Assembly: GCF_002051585.1 (NCBI RefSeq)
Contig: NZ_MZGX01000011.1
Coordinates: forward strand, 84,496-148,495
Direction of reading: 5' to 3'
Source of the DNA: Ruminiclostridium hungatei
GTDB lineage: Bacteria; Bacillota; Clostridia; Acetivibrionales; DSM-1351
DNA: 64,000 bases
Under the pieces are notes generated by a model. That model worked only from the letters and a program-made list of their open reading frames with translations, was not told where the DNA came from and ran no database searches. The translations under genes were made by a program, and so were the position numbers. Within the stretch, counting starts at the first letter, position 1; each line of letters opens with the position of its first letter. Below, piece by piece: positions 43,977 through 53,143 of this stretch.

Positions 43977-45761
43977 ATGAAAATCAAATCGAGGCGCATT
44001 CCCGGAATTGAATTCTTTTCTATCATTTTTCTGCTGATTTTACTTATATTCGGGGTGTTGGGAATCATATCCTATCAGAACGCCTCCAAAGTGCTTAAAA
44101 AAAGTATAATAGACTCTGCAGTAAGCCGTACCGAGGACAATGCAAATCTGCTGAACCAGCATCTCAATGAATTTAAAACCATTATTGAAGGAATAAGCTT
44201 CAGAGGAGATATCCAATCCATGGAATGGGAGGTACAAAAGCCCGTCCTGATTGAGGAAGCTAAAAGATTAGGTGTCTTGCGGTTTCAGGTGACGGATTTA
44301 TCCGCAAACGGGCATTGCACCACAGGCGTGATACTTGACTTATCAGACCGGGATTGGATTCAGAGGGCTCTTAAGGGTGAAACCGTTATTTCGGAGCCTT
44401 TCGATGGCGTTATAGAAAATAGGAAAATACTTGTCTGTACAGCTCCAATAAAAAATCATGCAGGAGAAATTGTTGGAACCCTTTCAGCTTCCATCGACCC
44501 ACTTTATATACATAATATGATAAGCAAGCTGACCATGGGTGAGACGGGATTCAGCTTTGTCGTCAGCAGAAAGGGAAGGATAATCGCCCATCCTGATATA
44601 CTGCTCATGCAATCAGAACAGTCCAACGAAGGAAAGTATCCGGAATTTAAGAACCTGTACAATGATATAAACATTAAAAACATCGGCTATACCTTTTACA
44701 AAAATTCAGGCGTCAGCTATTTTGTATCCTTCTCCAAAATCACGCCGTCAGGATGGTTTTTGGCATTAACGGCTCCTGAAAAGGAGGTTTTCAAGGATTT
44801 GGAAACCTTGAAAAAGAACTTTTTTATTTTGACCGCAATAACTATAGCATTTGGCATACTTTGCTGCCTGCTGCTGGTATCCTACTTCCTGAAGACGAAA
44901 ATCATCGAAAAACTTAAAATGCTGGTTGAAGAAGATGAGCGTCTATTAAAGGAATCCGCTGAGCTTGAGAGGCTTAGGACTCAGTTTTTCGCCAATATTA
45001 CCCATGATTTCAGGACTCCTTTAAATGTAATACTTGCCTCCATTCAACTGTGCAAGTTTTATTTCGACAGGGAGAAACTTCCTAACACCATAAACTTGAG
45101 CAAACATCTTAAAACCATGAAGCAGAATTGCTACAGGCTTATGAGGCTGGTAAACAATTTAATAGACACCACAAAAATAGATGTGGGCTTTCTCAAAAAA
45201 AATTCCAGTAATCATAACATTGTTAAAATAATTGAAGATATTACACTTTCAATAAAGGAGTTTACGGAGAATAAAGGGATAAACCTTTATTTTGAAAAAA
45301 GTACCCAGGAGATAATACTGGCCTGCGATGTTGACAAAATCGAAAGAATCATGCTGAATCTTATTTCAAATGCGATAAAATTCACAGACCAGGGCGGAAG
45401 CATATTTATTATGGTTCAGGACAGGGGCGAAAGGGTTTTAATATCTGTGAGGGATACGGGGATTGGTATTCCAAAGGAAAAGCAGCAATCAATTTTTGAA
45501 CGTTTTGTCCAGGTTGAGCAGACACTGGTTAAAAATACAGATGGAAGCGGTATCGGGCTGTCCATGGTCAAATCTTTTGTTGAAATGCATGGCGGGAGCA
45601 TCCGGGCGGTAAGCGAATTCGGGAAGGGCAGTGAATTTTTGGTGGAGCTTCCGGTTACTACTGTTGAAAAAAGAGAGGAACAATTCTCCATTGAAGAAGT
45701 GGAAAGCCAAAGGCGAATTGAACGAATCAATATAGAGTTTTCAGATATTTATTACTCCTGA
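43977..45761 (+). CDS. Sensor histidine kinase with Cache domain
   Basis: This 594-aa kinase has a membrane helix (~14-36), an outside double-Cache-like sensor (~40-275, with DLSDRDWIQRALKGETVISEPF and GRIIAHPDILL), a second helix (~283-305), and a HisKA domain with His343 in FFANITHDFRTPLN. The ATPase domain follows (LISNAIKFTDQGG, VRDTGIGIPKEKQ, GSGIGLSMVKSFVEMHGG). There is no HAMP of normal length and no receiver domain. No response-regulator gene lies adjacent, so it is an orphan here. Cache domains usually bind small organic ligands such as amino or carboxylic acids. Confidence 0.88.
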   Translation: MKIKSRRIPGIEFFSIIFLLILLIFGVLGIISYQNASKVLKKSIIDSAVSRTEDNANLLNQHLNEFKTIIEGISFRGDIQSMEWEVQKPVLIEEAKRLGVLRFQVTDLSANGHCTTGVILDLSDRDWIQRALKGETVISEPFDGVIENRKILVCTAPIKNHAGEIVGTLSASIDPLYIHNMISKLTMGETGFSFVVSRKGRIIAHPDILLMQSEQSNEGKYPEFKNLYNDINIKNIGYTFYKNSGVSYFVSFSKITPSGWFLALTAPEKEVFKDLETLKKNFFILTAITIAFGILCCLLLVSYFLKTKIIEKLKMLVEEDERLLKESAELERLRTQFFANITHDFRTPLNVILASIQLCKFYFDREKLPNTINLSKHLKTMKQNCYRLMRLVNNLIDTTKIDVGFLKKNSSNHNIVKIIEDITLSIKEFTENKGINLYFEKSTQEIILACDVDKIERIMLNLISNAIKFTDQGGSIFIMVQDRGERVLISVRDTGIGIPKEKQQSIFERFVQVEQTLVKNTDGSGIGLSMVKSFVEMHGGSIRAVSEFGKGSEFLVELPVTTVEKREEQFSIEEVESQRRIERINIEFSDIYYS

Positions 45762-45850
45762 TGCTTTAGCAATTCAGCCGGTTAAAATTGTTTTTGCCTG
45801 TATCTGCTATTTTGTGATAATATTATGGTATATTAAGGGAAGCCGGCCTG

Positions 45851-45872
45851 TTAGCCGGCTGTTCGCTGCTGC
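45851..45872. other. Short GC-rich hairpin upstream of the M24 peptidase gene
   Basis: GCCGGC-ctgtta-GCCGGC forms a small hairpin about 100 bp before the peptidase start. There is no T run. It could be an operator-like dyad or leader structure; nothing further can be said. Confidence 0.3.
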
Positions 45873-45968
45873 CGGGGCTTGGTATGAAACTCACCCTTTT
45901 GCTGCCAAAACCGGGATATGCATATGAAGATTGAATAAATTAAAGCTGCGGGGAGATTTGTTAATAAT

Positions 45969-47159
45969 ATGCAAATAGAAGTTACAGAGCTGGAATTGTT
46001 GGAAAGAATAAATAAACTTTGCAGGTCAATAACTGAAAAGCACCCTGATTGGGATACTGCAATTATTTTGAGCCGTGTCAGCCAGTTTTACTTCACCGGT
46101 ACCATGCAGGACGGACTTCTTCTTGTAAAAAGAAACGGTTCAGCCTTTTATTTTGCCAGAAGAAGTTTTGAAAGGGCGGTTGAGGAATCCCCTCTTTCCT
46201 GTATATATCCAATGGAAAGCTATAAGGATGCGGCTGCGGTTGCAGGCAGTGAGCTGGGGAAGGTGCTTGTGGAAACGGAAATGCTGACAGTGGGTACTCT
46301 TGAAAGGCTTAAGAAGTACTTTGCCTTTAAGGAAATGCTGAGTCTGGATAATATTATATTCGAAGTAAGAGCTGTCAAAAGCCCCTTTGAGCTCCACTGG
46401 ATGAAGGAGTCGGGAAAACAGCACAAGAAGCTGTTGGAGGAGATTGCTCCCTCCATTTTAAGAGAGGGCATGAGTGAATTGGACTTCACAGCAGAGCTCT
46501 ATGAGCAAATGCTTAAAAACGGGTTTCATGGGGTCTCACGCTTTTACCGGCATCAAACAGAGATGATAGCGGGCCAGATAGGGTTTGGAGAAAATTCCCT
46601 GTACCCCACAAACTTTGACGGGCCCGGAGGTATGAGGGGAATGAGTGCGGCTGTTCCCATACTGGGCAGCAGGGAAAGTTGTCTGAAAAAGGGTGACCTG
46701 GTTTTTGTGGATATAGGCTTCGGTATGAATGGCTATCACAGTGACAGGACACAGGTGTACATGTTTGGAGGTACACCCTCTGCCGGGGTTGTGAAGGCTC
46801 ACCGGAAGTGCATTGAGGTGCAGAGGCATACAGCCGGCTTGCTGAAGCCGGGAAACAAGCCCTCACAGATATATGAAACCGTAATGTCCAGTCTGGATTC
46901 AGATTTTCTTCACAACTTCATGGGTTTTGGAAACAGGAAGGTTAAATTTCTCGGACACGGCATCGGCCTGCATATTGACGAGCTTCCTGCCATTGCAAAT
47001 GGTTTTGACAGTCCGCTTGAGGAAAATATGGTAATTGCCCTGGAGCCCAAAAAGGGCATTGCAGGTATTGGAATGGTAGGTGTGGAGGATACATATATAG
47101 TGACACCTGAAGGAGGACAGCTTATTACAGGCGGAGAAAAGGATATTATTGTAGTATGA
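45969..47159 (+). CDS. M24 Xaa-Pro peptidase family protein
   Basis: The 396-aa protein has a creatinase-like N-terminal domain and a C-terminal pita-bread fold. Metal-ligand motifs are present: VFVDIGFGMNGYHSDRTQ (two Asp), LGHGIGLHIDELP (His), ALEPKKG (Glu) and GVEDTYIV (Glu). It is therefore likely an active dinuclear metallopeptidase that removes residues next to proline, or a related enzyme. Its stop codon overlaps the start of a WYL regulator gene (ATGA), so the two are translationally coupled. Confidence 0.87.
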   Translation: MQIEVTELELLERINKLCRSITEKHPDWDTAIILSRVSQFYFTGTMQDGLLLVKRNGSAFYFARRSFERAVEESPLSCIYPMESYKDAAAVAGSELGKVLVETEMLTVGTLERLKKYFAFKEMLSLDNIIFEVRAVKSPFELHWMKESGKQHKKLLEEIAPSILREGMSELDFTAELYEQMLKNGFHGVSRFYRHQTEMIAGQIGFGENSLYPTNFDGPGGMRGMSAAVPILGSRESCLKKGDLVFVDIGFGMNGYHSDRTQVYMFGGTPSAGVVKAHRKCIEVQRHTAGLLKPGNKPSQIYETVMSSLDSDFLHNFMGFGNRKVKFLGHGIGLHIDELPAIANGFDSPLEENMVIALEPKKGIAGIGMVGVEDTYIVTPEGGQLITGGEKDIIVV

Positions 47160-48064
47160 AAATAGATAGGTTGCTGGGTATAATAACTGTCCTGCAGCAG
47201 AGGGAGAAGGTAACCGCTCCTGAACTGGCAGAAAGATTCGAGGTATCCAGAAGAACCATCCAGAGGGATGTTGAGGCTATCTGCAAGGCAGGAATACCGG
47301 TTATAACATATCAGGGCGGTGATGGGGGCATAGCTTTGGCCGAGGGCTACAAGCTGGACAAAAGGGTTATGTCGGTCAGTGAGCTGCAGAATATAATTTC
47401 CGGACTGAAAAGCATCGGAAGTGTTTCGGACTCAAAGGATATCGCAAGACTTATTGACAAGCTGTCTCCCGCAGAGAAGGGCACCACCGGGGAAAAGGTG
47501 GCCATAGACCTGGCATCCCATTATAGGAGCAGCCTTTCCGAGAAAATAACCCTTTTTAAAACAGCCATAGCTGAACACAAGCTGGTGAAGTTTGATTACT
47601 ATTCAAAAAAAGGCGTAAAAAGCCGTATTATCGAACCTTACCTGGTTACGTACAAATGGGCTTCCTGGTATGTATACGGGTATTGCACCGAGAAGCAGGC
47701 TTACAGACTTTTCAAGCTTAACAGGCTCTGGGAGCCTGTAATTACTGGCACACCTTATGAGCCCAGGGGAGTCAGGCTTGAAGAAATAGAGCTGGACAGT
47801 TATTTTCAGGATAATACCGTATTAATTGCCATATTTGAAAAGGATGTTAAATTTTTGCTGGTGGAGGAATACGGGCCCGCTTGTTTTGCGGAAGACCCTC
47901 AGGGAAAGCTGAAACTCACCATTGGATTTACCGACAGGGAATATATGTTGAGGTGGCTGCTTTCCTTCGGAGACAAGGTGGAGGTTATGGCACCTCTGGA
48001 AATCAGAGAAAAGATAATTGAAACTGCAAAGAATACTCTATCGATTTACGAACATGACATATAG
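47156..48064 (+). CDS. HTH and WYL-domain transcriptional regulator
   Basis: The 302-aa protein begins with a winged helix of the HTH_11/DeoR-like kind (LLGIITVLQQREKVTAPELAERFEVSRRTIQRDVEAI). A linker is followed by a WYL domain (~135-215; KLVKFDYYSKKGVKSRIIEPYLVTYKWASWYVYGYC) and a C-terminal extension. WYL proteins bind ligands, some of them nucleic acids or nucleotides, and often control defence or stress genes. Coupling to the M24 gene suggests that it responds to a peptide or amino-acid signal or controls that gene, but this is inference. Confidence 0.88.
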   Translation: MKIDRLLGIITVLQQREKVTAPELAERFEVSRRTIQRDVEAICKAGIPVITYQGGDGGIALAEGYKLDKRVMSVSELQNIISGLKSIGSVSDSKDIARLIDKLSPAEKGTTGEKVAIDLASHYRSSLSEKITLFKTAIAEHKLVKFDYYSKKGVKSRIIEPYLVTYKWASWYVYGYCTEKQAYRLFKLNRLWEPVITGTPYEPRGVRLEEIELDSYFQDNTVLIAIFEKDVKFLLVEEYGPACFAEDPQGKLKLTIGFTDREYMLRWLLSFGDKVEVMAPLEIREKIIETAKNTLSIYEHDI

Positions 48065-48203
48065 TTGTCCGGTTCACTGTGATATTATTTCAGTGGAAGA
48101 GGCAGCAGACAGCAGGCATAAGTCAGCAGACGGCATATAATAGGCTGTCCCAAAGCTGCTCCTTACTTTTATTTTGCCGTTTGGCATAAATCAGGAGGCT
48201 GAA

Positions 48204-48461
48204 ATGATAGAATCAAGATGCGGAATTATTTGCAGTGAATGTACTTTCAGAGAGCAGTTCAACTGCACCGGCTGCAGTAATATTACACAACCCGCCTGGG
48301 GGCAGTGTGAGGTGAAGAGCTGCTGTGAGAGCAAGGGAAAGGCCCATTGCGGGCAGTGCCAGAGCTTTCCCTGCCAGGTGCTGGACAAATTCTCCTATGA
48401 TCCGGTTCACGGAGATAACGGATTGAGAATCCGGCAATGCAAAAAGTGGACCAGTAATTGA
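48204..48461 (+). CDS. Cys-rich DUF3795-like small protein
   Basis: This 85-aa protein has about a dozen cysteines in a DUF3795-like pattern (CGIICSECTFREQFNCTGCS ... CCESKGKAHCGQCQSFPC), probably a metal or iron-sulfur binding module. The function of the family is unknown. I start at 48204 because AGGAGG is placed well before it; an upstream frame would add 10 odd residues. It is a lone gene between the WYL regulator and the AlkZ-related gene. Confidence 0.75.
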   Translation: MIESRCGIICSECTFREQFNCTGCSNITQPAWGQCEVKSCCESKGKAHCGQCQSFPCQVLDKFSYDPVHGDNGLRIRQCKKWTSN

Positions 48462-48510
48462 GCAGTAGGAGTTTTGACGCCAAATAACAGTAAAACGAGG
48501 TAATATTATT

Positions 48511-49194
48511 ATGGAAAAGCTACTGAATTATGAGCAGTTTGTAAATAGAGTGGACCAGCTAGGGTTCATGGCTTTGTCGAATATCCTTCAGGACTTTCCT
48601 TCTGTGGTGGGTGAAACGCCCAAAGAAGCCTGGCATACAGGCGATCCTGACACTGACCCCTGGTGCTGGAAGGACAGGGCCGCTGAAGAAAAAAAGCTGG
48701 CCTTCGGGTGTATATTGGGAGGACATAAGGGCTTTATTTCAGCAAGGCTGTACCCCTATTTTTACGCTGCCTGTCACCACACAGAATCAATGGAATACAG
48801 ATGGCAGCAAGGCTTGATAAGTTTTGAGGAAAAAAAGCTCTGGGAATTGTTTGAGACCAGGACAATGCTGAACACAAGTGATATCAGACATGAACTGGGT
48901 ACTGGTAAAAAGGGGAGCAGCAAAGCGGATAATGCTGTTGTGGAGCTGCAAAAACACTTTTATATAACTGTGGCAGGCAACAGGAGAAAGCTTAATAAGG
49001 CGGGTGAGCCGTACGGTTGGCCTGCAAACGTGTATGACAGGGTTGAAAACTGGGCGCCTGCCGCCTGGCTCCAAGAGGCAGCAGAGTTGGAGCGCAGAGA
49101 GGCAGCAGGATTTATTATTCAAGCAGGCTTAAAAAACAGCAGCCAGGTGACGGAGCAGCAGCTTGTAAAAGCTTTGAGAATAAATTCCTTATAA
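48511..49194 (+). CDS. AlkZ-related winged-helix protein
   Basis: The 227-aa protein has GETPKEAWHTGDPDTDPWCWKDRAAEEKKLAFG, then an MLNTSDIRHELG winged-helix segment. This pattern is seen in proteins labelled AlkZ-related, distant relatives of DNA glycosylases of the HTH_42 type, but shorter. It lacks any feature I can call catalytic, so repair activity is uncertain. GAGGTAAT precedes the ATG. Confidence 0.55.
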   Translation: MEKLLNYEQFVNRVDQLGFMALSNILQDFPSVVGETPKEAWHTGDPDTDPWCWKDRAAEEKKLAFGCILGGHKGFISARLYPYFYAACHHTESMEYRWQQGLISFEEKKLWELFETRTMLNTSDIRHELGTGKKGSSKADNAVVELQKHFYITVAGNRRKLNKAGEPYGWPANVYDRVENWAPAAWLQEAAELERREAAGFIIQAGLKNSSQVTEQQLVKALRINSL

Positions 49195-49206
49195 GATTTA
49201 GCTGCC

Positions 49207-49268
49207 AATATGGTTGCAGATATGGTTGCAATACGGTCGATAATATGGTTGCCAATACGGTTGATAAT
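49207..49268 (+). repeat. Degenerate 12-bp tandem repeat
   Basis: About five imperfect copies of ATATGGTTGCMA/ATACGGTTGATA follow each other between the AlkZ-related gene and the next gene. They end close to the start of the latter. No function is evident. Confidence 0.6.
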
Positions 49269-49287
49269 ATATGAAAGCCGGTGATTT

Positions 49288-50151
49288 ATGAAACTCAGAT
49301 TAAAAATTATCAGTATAGCTGCAGTTTTAATTTTAATTGTCTCTGCCTGGGTGGTCAATATCCGGGCATTTTTGAGCTACTCAATTGACGACCCTGTTTT
49401 TCTGAAAGCCTACCTTGCATATCATACAGATGAGAATACCGAAGCTGAATTTTATTATATAACAAATTCCTACGATAAAAATAATTGGTATGAGGCCAGT
49501 TTTCCCGAAATAGATTCGGATAAATTCTATACCAATACTTTTGAAATGCAAGCAATAAGAAACAGCAGCTATAAAATCAACAAATTGGTTATCAGGCTTA
49601 ATAGCGTATTTCTTAAAAACGGTGCAGAGAGGCTGGTTGACAAAGCTGCTGAAAAACCGGTTTACATATCAAAGCTAATGCTGACAGACAAGGACAACAT
49701 ATCCCGTGAATATGATTTTGGCCGGCTGTGTATGTACAGGGAAGAGCAAATAAGCAACAATGCACTGCAATTTGAAAATGGAATGAGCTCCAGCGACAGC
49801 AGGGGGCACAGTACTGCCAGGGCTCTTGACAATATCAGGCTGACTGCCGTGGAAAGCCCGTTTATGGATATAGTACAGGAAATGTTTGATGTAAGAATAA
49901 ACGGAACGTCTATAAGTGATTTTACCTTTCCCATAGATATGGCAACAGATGACAGCATAGAAGTGGAATATGCCCTTAAGGATGTTTCAAAGGTGCCCGG
50001 ATACCAATTTTCAAGAGTATTTATTCCTATCAGGTTAAGCGGTGTGGACAGCGCCGGGGGCAGATGTGAAATGAGCAATATGGTTCATTGTGATCAATAC
50101 TATAAACTGACTGCAGGGGATGTAAGAAATTTTATCAGAGAAGGCAGGTGA
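49288..50151 (+). CDS. Membrane-anchored hypothetical protein
   Basis: The 287-aa protein has one N-terminal membrane segment (~5-24) followed by a largely beta-rich outside domain. I recognise no motif. It is followed after 4 bp by a multi-pass membrane protein gene, and the two probably form an operon and perhaps a complex. Confidence 0.6.
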   Translation: MKLRLKIISIAAVLILIVSAWVVNIRAFLSYSIDDPVFLKAYLAYHTDENTEAEFYYITNSYDKNNWYEASFPEIDSDKFYTNTFEMQAIRNSSYKINKLVIRLNSVFLKNGAERLVDKAAEKPVYISKLMLTDKDNISREYDFGRLCMYREEQISNNALQFENGMSSSDSRGHSTARALDNIRLTAVESPFMDIVQEMFDVRINGTSISDFTFPIDMATDDSIEVEYALKDVSKVPGYQFSRVFIPIRLSGVDSAGGRCEMSNMVHCDQYYKLTAGDVRNFIREGR

Positions 50152-50155
50152 CAGC

Positions 50156-50800
50156 TTGAGAAAACATTATTCGCAAGTCATATGGGGGTTTGTACTTGTT
50201 TTCATAAATATTAATATCGGCTTTTTTGACATCCTGCCCGATTTTATAGGCTATGCACTTGTGGCGGCCGGTTTGGACGGATTGGGGAAGGAATGTCCCC
50301 CATTCAGGAAGGGGGCGGCTCCGGCGGTAATCATGTTTTTTGTTTCACTGATTACGATTTTCTATCCCTCCAATGTTTTTAACAGTGAATTTTCTCCCTC
50401 AAATATATGGCTGCTGGGGTTTCCGGCATTTTGTTCAATTGTGCAACTGATTATTTTTTATTCCGTATGCAGGGGAATACATAGCAAGTCTTTCGGACTA
50501 TATCAGGAGTCTGCTGCCGGCATGGACATTCCGCCGGAGACGCTCACTCTGCAGGAGCAGCTGGAGGAAGAATATAACGGTGACAAAGCGGCGGGCCGGA
50601 GATTTATGAAAGCTTCAAAAAACAGATGGTACTGGATTGCCGGCTGTACCTTTGCTGAACTGCTTGTGCTGCCGTTTATGCTTAATGTGCAGCAGTGGGC
50701 GAAGCCGTCTTTTATGGGAATTATAGTGGTTAAGCTTCTGGCGGTGATTTCATTGCTGGTGCTGCTGAAGGATGTAAGGAATCACCTGCAAGTGGAATAG
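50156..50800 (+). CDS. Multi-pass membrane protein, unknown
   Basis: The 214-aa product has about five to six hydrophobic helices (IWGFVLVFININIGFFDILPDF at the start is typical of a family of clostridial membrane proteins I cannot name). A TTG at 50156 is the only sensible start, with CAGGTG upstream. A solo end of the MITE-like element begins right after the stop codon. Confidence 0.6.
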   Translation: MRKHYSQVIWGFVLVFININIGFFDILPDFIGYALVAAGLDGLGKECPPFRKGAAPAVIMFFVSLITIFYPSNVFNSEFSPSNIWLLGFPAFCSIVQLIIFYSVCRGIHSKSFGLYQESAAGMDIPPETLTLQEQLEEEYNGDKAAGRRFMKASKNRWYWIAGCTFAELLVLPFMLNVQQWAKPSFMGIIVVKLLAVISLLVLLKDVRNHLQVE

Positions 50801-50803
50801 TAT

Positions 50804-50846
50804 TTTCTGACTGTCACCACATTTTTTAATTAGCACTACAGGTTAA
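50804..50846 (-). mobile_element. Solo terminal fragment of MITE-like family B
   Basis: Reverse-complemented, this stretch matches the left 43 bp of the element at 39647 (TTAACCT..AGTGCTA.TTAA, then ATGTGGT.ACAGTC). The rest of the element is absent. It sits between the membrane-protein gene and the TIR-like gene, which may mark a past insertion or rearrangement point. Confidence 0.6.
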
Positions 50847-50916
50847 CCCGGTTTAAACATAATAAGCCAGGAATACTGCTTGGGAGCTTAAATAAAAAAT
50901 TAATATTGCAGATATA

Positions 50917-51987
50917 TCAATATACTCCCATAACCTGTTTTAATTTTGTACAGACAGGACCTATTGCTGCCGATAAATTGCCATCATCACGTCTTTTATA
51001 AGTTGCGGCAGTTATTCCGGCTAAATCGGTGGGAAGATTAATCCGTTCATCTTTACAGTACACCATGAATGTTCTGTCTCGACCAAGAGCCCCCATAAAG
51101 AGACCAAGTTCAAAAAGAACATTATCTCTTGGTACTTTTTCCATGCTCCCTCTTTTATAAGACAAATCATCTGGAGTTAACACAAGTATTGCATATTCAA
51201 ATTTTTTTACGGCATTGGCCAGATTTTCCAAGTTACCTTTTGAAAGTGCGAAAATGTCTTGAGACCATATGGTTGTGTCCACCGTATCTTCAAGCCCGAT
51301 TTGTATGTACTCTGCGATTTTCAGCCCCTCGGAAGAAGAGCCGACAAAAGCATTGTGTCTTTTGACTCTATGGATATTGTGGTTATTAACCCTATCATTT
51401 AAATGGTGAATAAGTTTTAAAATTGAATTATATGTATGTCCATCAATCCACTTTTCTAAAGCACTTTTACAACTGTCACAGATTCTGCCGGACTTGATTG
51501 AAAGTTTTATATCGGGCTTATGGATTTTTTTATCAAAAAAACAGTTTCGAGTATCCACATGATTTTTTATTTCCGGGCAAATAAAGGAAATAGTGTATCT
51601 GATAAAATAATACATAAGATAAACTTCCAACGAAGGAGGTGCATAAAGCTCTTCCCAACCATCGGTAGTAACAACAGCAAAAGACTCTTCTTCAGATCTT
51701 GAAGCAAACAAATTGGATAGATTCTCTGAAGATAGCTTTCCATGTACAATTGCCAAAATATATGGGTGAAAACCCTTGCTGCTCATTTTGTATTCTCTCA
51801 ACTTCTCCCAGACATATTGTGTCGTATAATTTTCCCTTTCAAAAGGTACTCCCCAATGTTTCAGATGTTCAGGCGGATTAGAAAAAACTATATCCTGTTG
51901 AAGTGCATTTAATTCATTAATAATATTATCTGTTATAATCTTTTCAGGTCTTCCGAGGTTTACAACTTCAATTGGATAAGCTGGCAT
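50917..51987 (-). CDS. TIR-like nucleotide-binding-domain protein (possible antiphage effector)
   Basis: The protein (356 aa) has a C-terminal TIR-like domain (residues ~212-350) of the kind called predicted nucleotide-binding TIR-like (Cap12/PycTIR-type): AFVGSSSEGLKIAEYIQIGL, IWSQDIFALSKGNLENL, AILVLTPDDL and PRDNVLFELGLFMGALGRDRTF. Glu293 in FELGLF corresponds to the conserved acidic residue needed for NAD+ cleavage in the family. The N-terminal ~206 residues are not recognised. They contain a possible metal site (Cys137, Cys149 and GRICDSC with Cys170/173) in a pattern DTRNCFFDKKIHKPDIKL. AAAGGAG precedes the ATG. It stands alone, AT-rich, on the opposite strand, with no cyclase gene beside it. 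The likely role is abortive-infection-type NAD+ depletion triggered by an unknown signal read by the N-terminal part. Confidence 0.78.
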   Translation of the reverse strand: MPAYPIEVVNLGRPEKIITDNIINELNALQQDIVFSNPPEHLKHWGVPFERENYTTQYVWEKLREYKMSSKGFHPYILAIVHGKLSSENLSNLFASRSEEESFAVVTTDGWEELYAPPSLEVYLMYYFIRYTISFICPEIKNHVDTRNCFFDKKIHKPDIKLSIKSGRICDSCKSALEKWIDGHTYNSILKLIHHLNDRVNNHNIHRVKRHNAFVGSSSEGLKIAEYIQIGLEDTVDTTIWSQDIFALSKGNLENLANAVKKFEYAILVLTPDDLSYKRGSMEKVPRDNVLFELGLFMGALGRDRTFMVYCKDERINLPTDLAGITAATYKRRDDGNLSAAIGPVCTKLKQVMGVY

Positions 51988-52363
51988 TTATTTAATCTCC
52001 TTTAGCTGTTGTTAAGTAAAACAGATATTCTAAAAAAGCATATGGTTTCTCATTATTTCCATATTATAACACCAATTTTTAAAATTACAAAATTAATATA
52101 ACAGTATATGATACTGAAAATTGAATACGCTGCTGCAACAGGTGCTGATGCGGCCCGAGGCATTTCTGTTTCGCTCAACAGCTTATCTTCTGACCGGTGG
52201 TGTATAGAATAAGCAATAAGTTTCAAGCCGGCAATAAGTGTACCATAGTGAAAATCCGCAAGCCCCGGCCTGCGCAATTTAAACTGGGATAAATGCAAAT
52301 AACATAACTGTATTAAATATTAAATATTAATAGTATATAAATCAATATTTAAGGGGTTATGCA
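51988..52363. other. AT-rich intergenic stretch
   Basis: No gene, terminator or known element is visible. An 81-codon minus-strand frame at 52053-52298 has no RBS and odd composition. This gap must hold the promoters of the divergent TIR-like and deacetylase genes. Confidence 0.5.
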
Positions 52364-53143
52364 ATGAAGGTATTTATTATAAACCGGAAAAGGTTTGCAA
52401 GGTATTTTGGTGTTTCCATCGTGGGTATAGGCCTGTGTGCGCTGCTGTATTTTGCCGGATTCACTGAAATGCTGAAGTCAGTCAGCGTGTTCGGCAATAA
52501 TAGGGTGCTGCCCATATACAGTGTTGAAACTGATAAAAATCTGGTATCCATAACTTTTGATTGTGCATGGGGGGCAGGAGATATTCCCGCCATTCTGGAG
52601 ATACTGAAAAAAGAAAATGTGAGAGCCAGCTTTTTTATGGTTGGACAATGGGGAGAAAAATTTCCCGACGCAGTCAGACTTATAGCCCAGGATGGCCATG
52701 ATGTGGCCAACCACGGATATTCCCACTTAAGGATGAGTACCATAGGAAAAGAAAAGTGCAGGAGTGAAATCGAGCTCTGCAATCAGAAGCTGGGAGAAAT
52801 ATCAGGTACAAAAGTTACATTATTCAGGCCCCCCTATGGTGACTACAACAACACCGTAATAGAAACCTGCAATGAATTGGGGTGCTATCCCATACAATGG
52901 AATGTTGACAGCCTTGACTGGAAGAAAGAGATGAGCAGGCAGGCCATTCTGGACAGAATCCTAAAAAGAACAAAGCCGGGTGCGATTATTCTCTTTCACA
53001 ACGATACTCAATATACGGTAGAACTCCTGCCCAGGATAATTTCTGAGCTGAAGGCCAAAGGCCTGAATTTCGCCCCGGTTTCAGAATTGATTATGAAGGA
53101 GAATTATTATATTGATGATCAGGGGAGACAGCAGAAAAGGTAA
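52364..53143 (+). CDS. Polysaccharide deacetylase, PdaB-like
   Basis: The 259-aa protein has an N-terminal membrane helix (~14-34) and a NodB-type deacetylase domain with ITFDCAWGAGDIP (motif 1), VANHGYSH (motif 2, metal His residues), FRPPYGDYNN (motif 3) and AIILFHND (His). The TFDCAWG form, where the second Asp of the usual TFDDGP is missing, is also typical of sporulation-type PdaB-like proteins, which have a special or weak metal site. AAGGGG precedes the ATG. It may modify peptidoglycan during spore formation; that is inferred from the family. Confidence 0.82.
   Translation: MKVFIINRKRFARYFGVSIVGIGLCALLYFAGFTEMLKSVSVFGNNRVLPIYSVETDKNLVSITFDCAWGAGDIPAILEILKKENVRASFFMVGQWGEKFPDAVRLIAQDGHDVANHGYSHLRMSTIGKEKCRSEIELCNQKLGEISGTKVTLFRPPYGDYNNTVIETCNELGCYPIQWNVDSLDWKKEMSRQAILDRILKRTKPGAIILFHNDTQYTVELLPRIISELKAKGLNFAPVSELIMKENYYIDDQGRQQKR

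Noticed and set aside
52053..52298. 81-codon minus-strand frame between the TIR-like and deacetylase genes
   Set aside because: No RBS, mixed hydrophobic and charged random composition; probably non-coding spacer.
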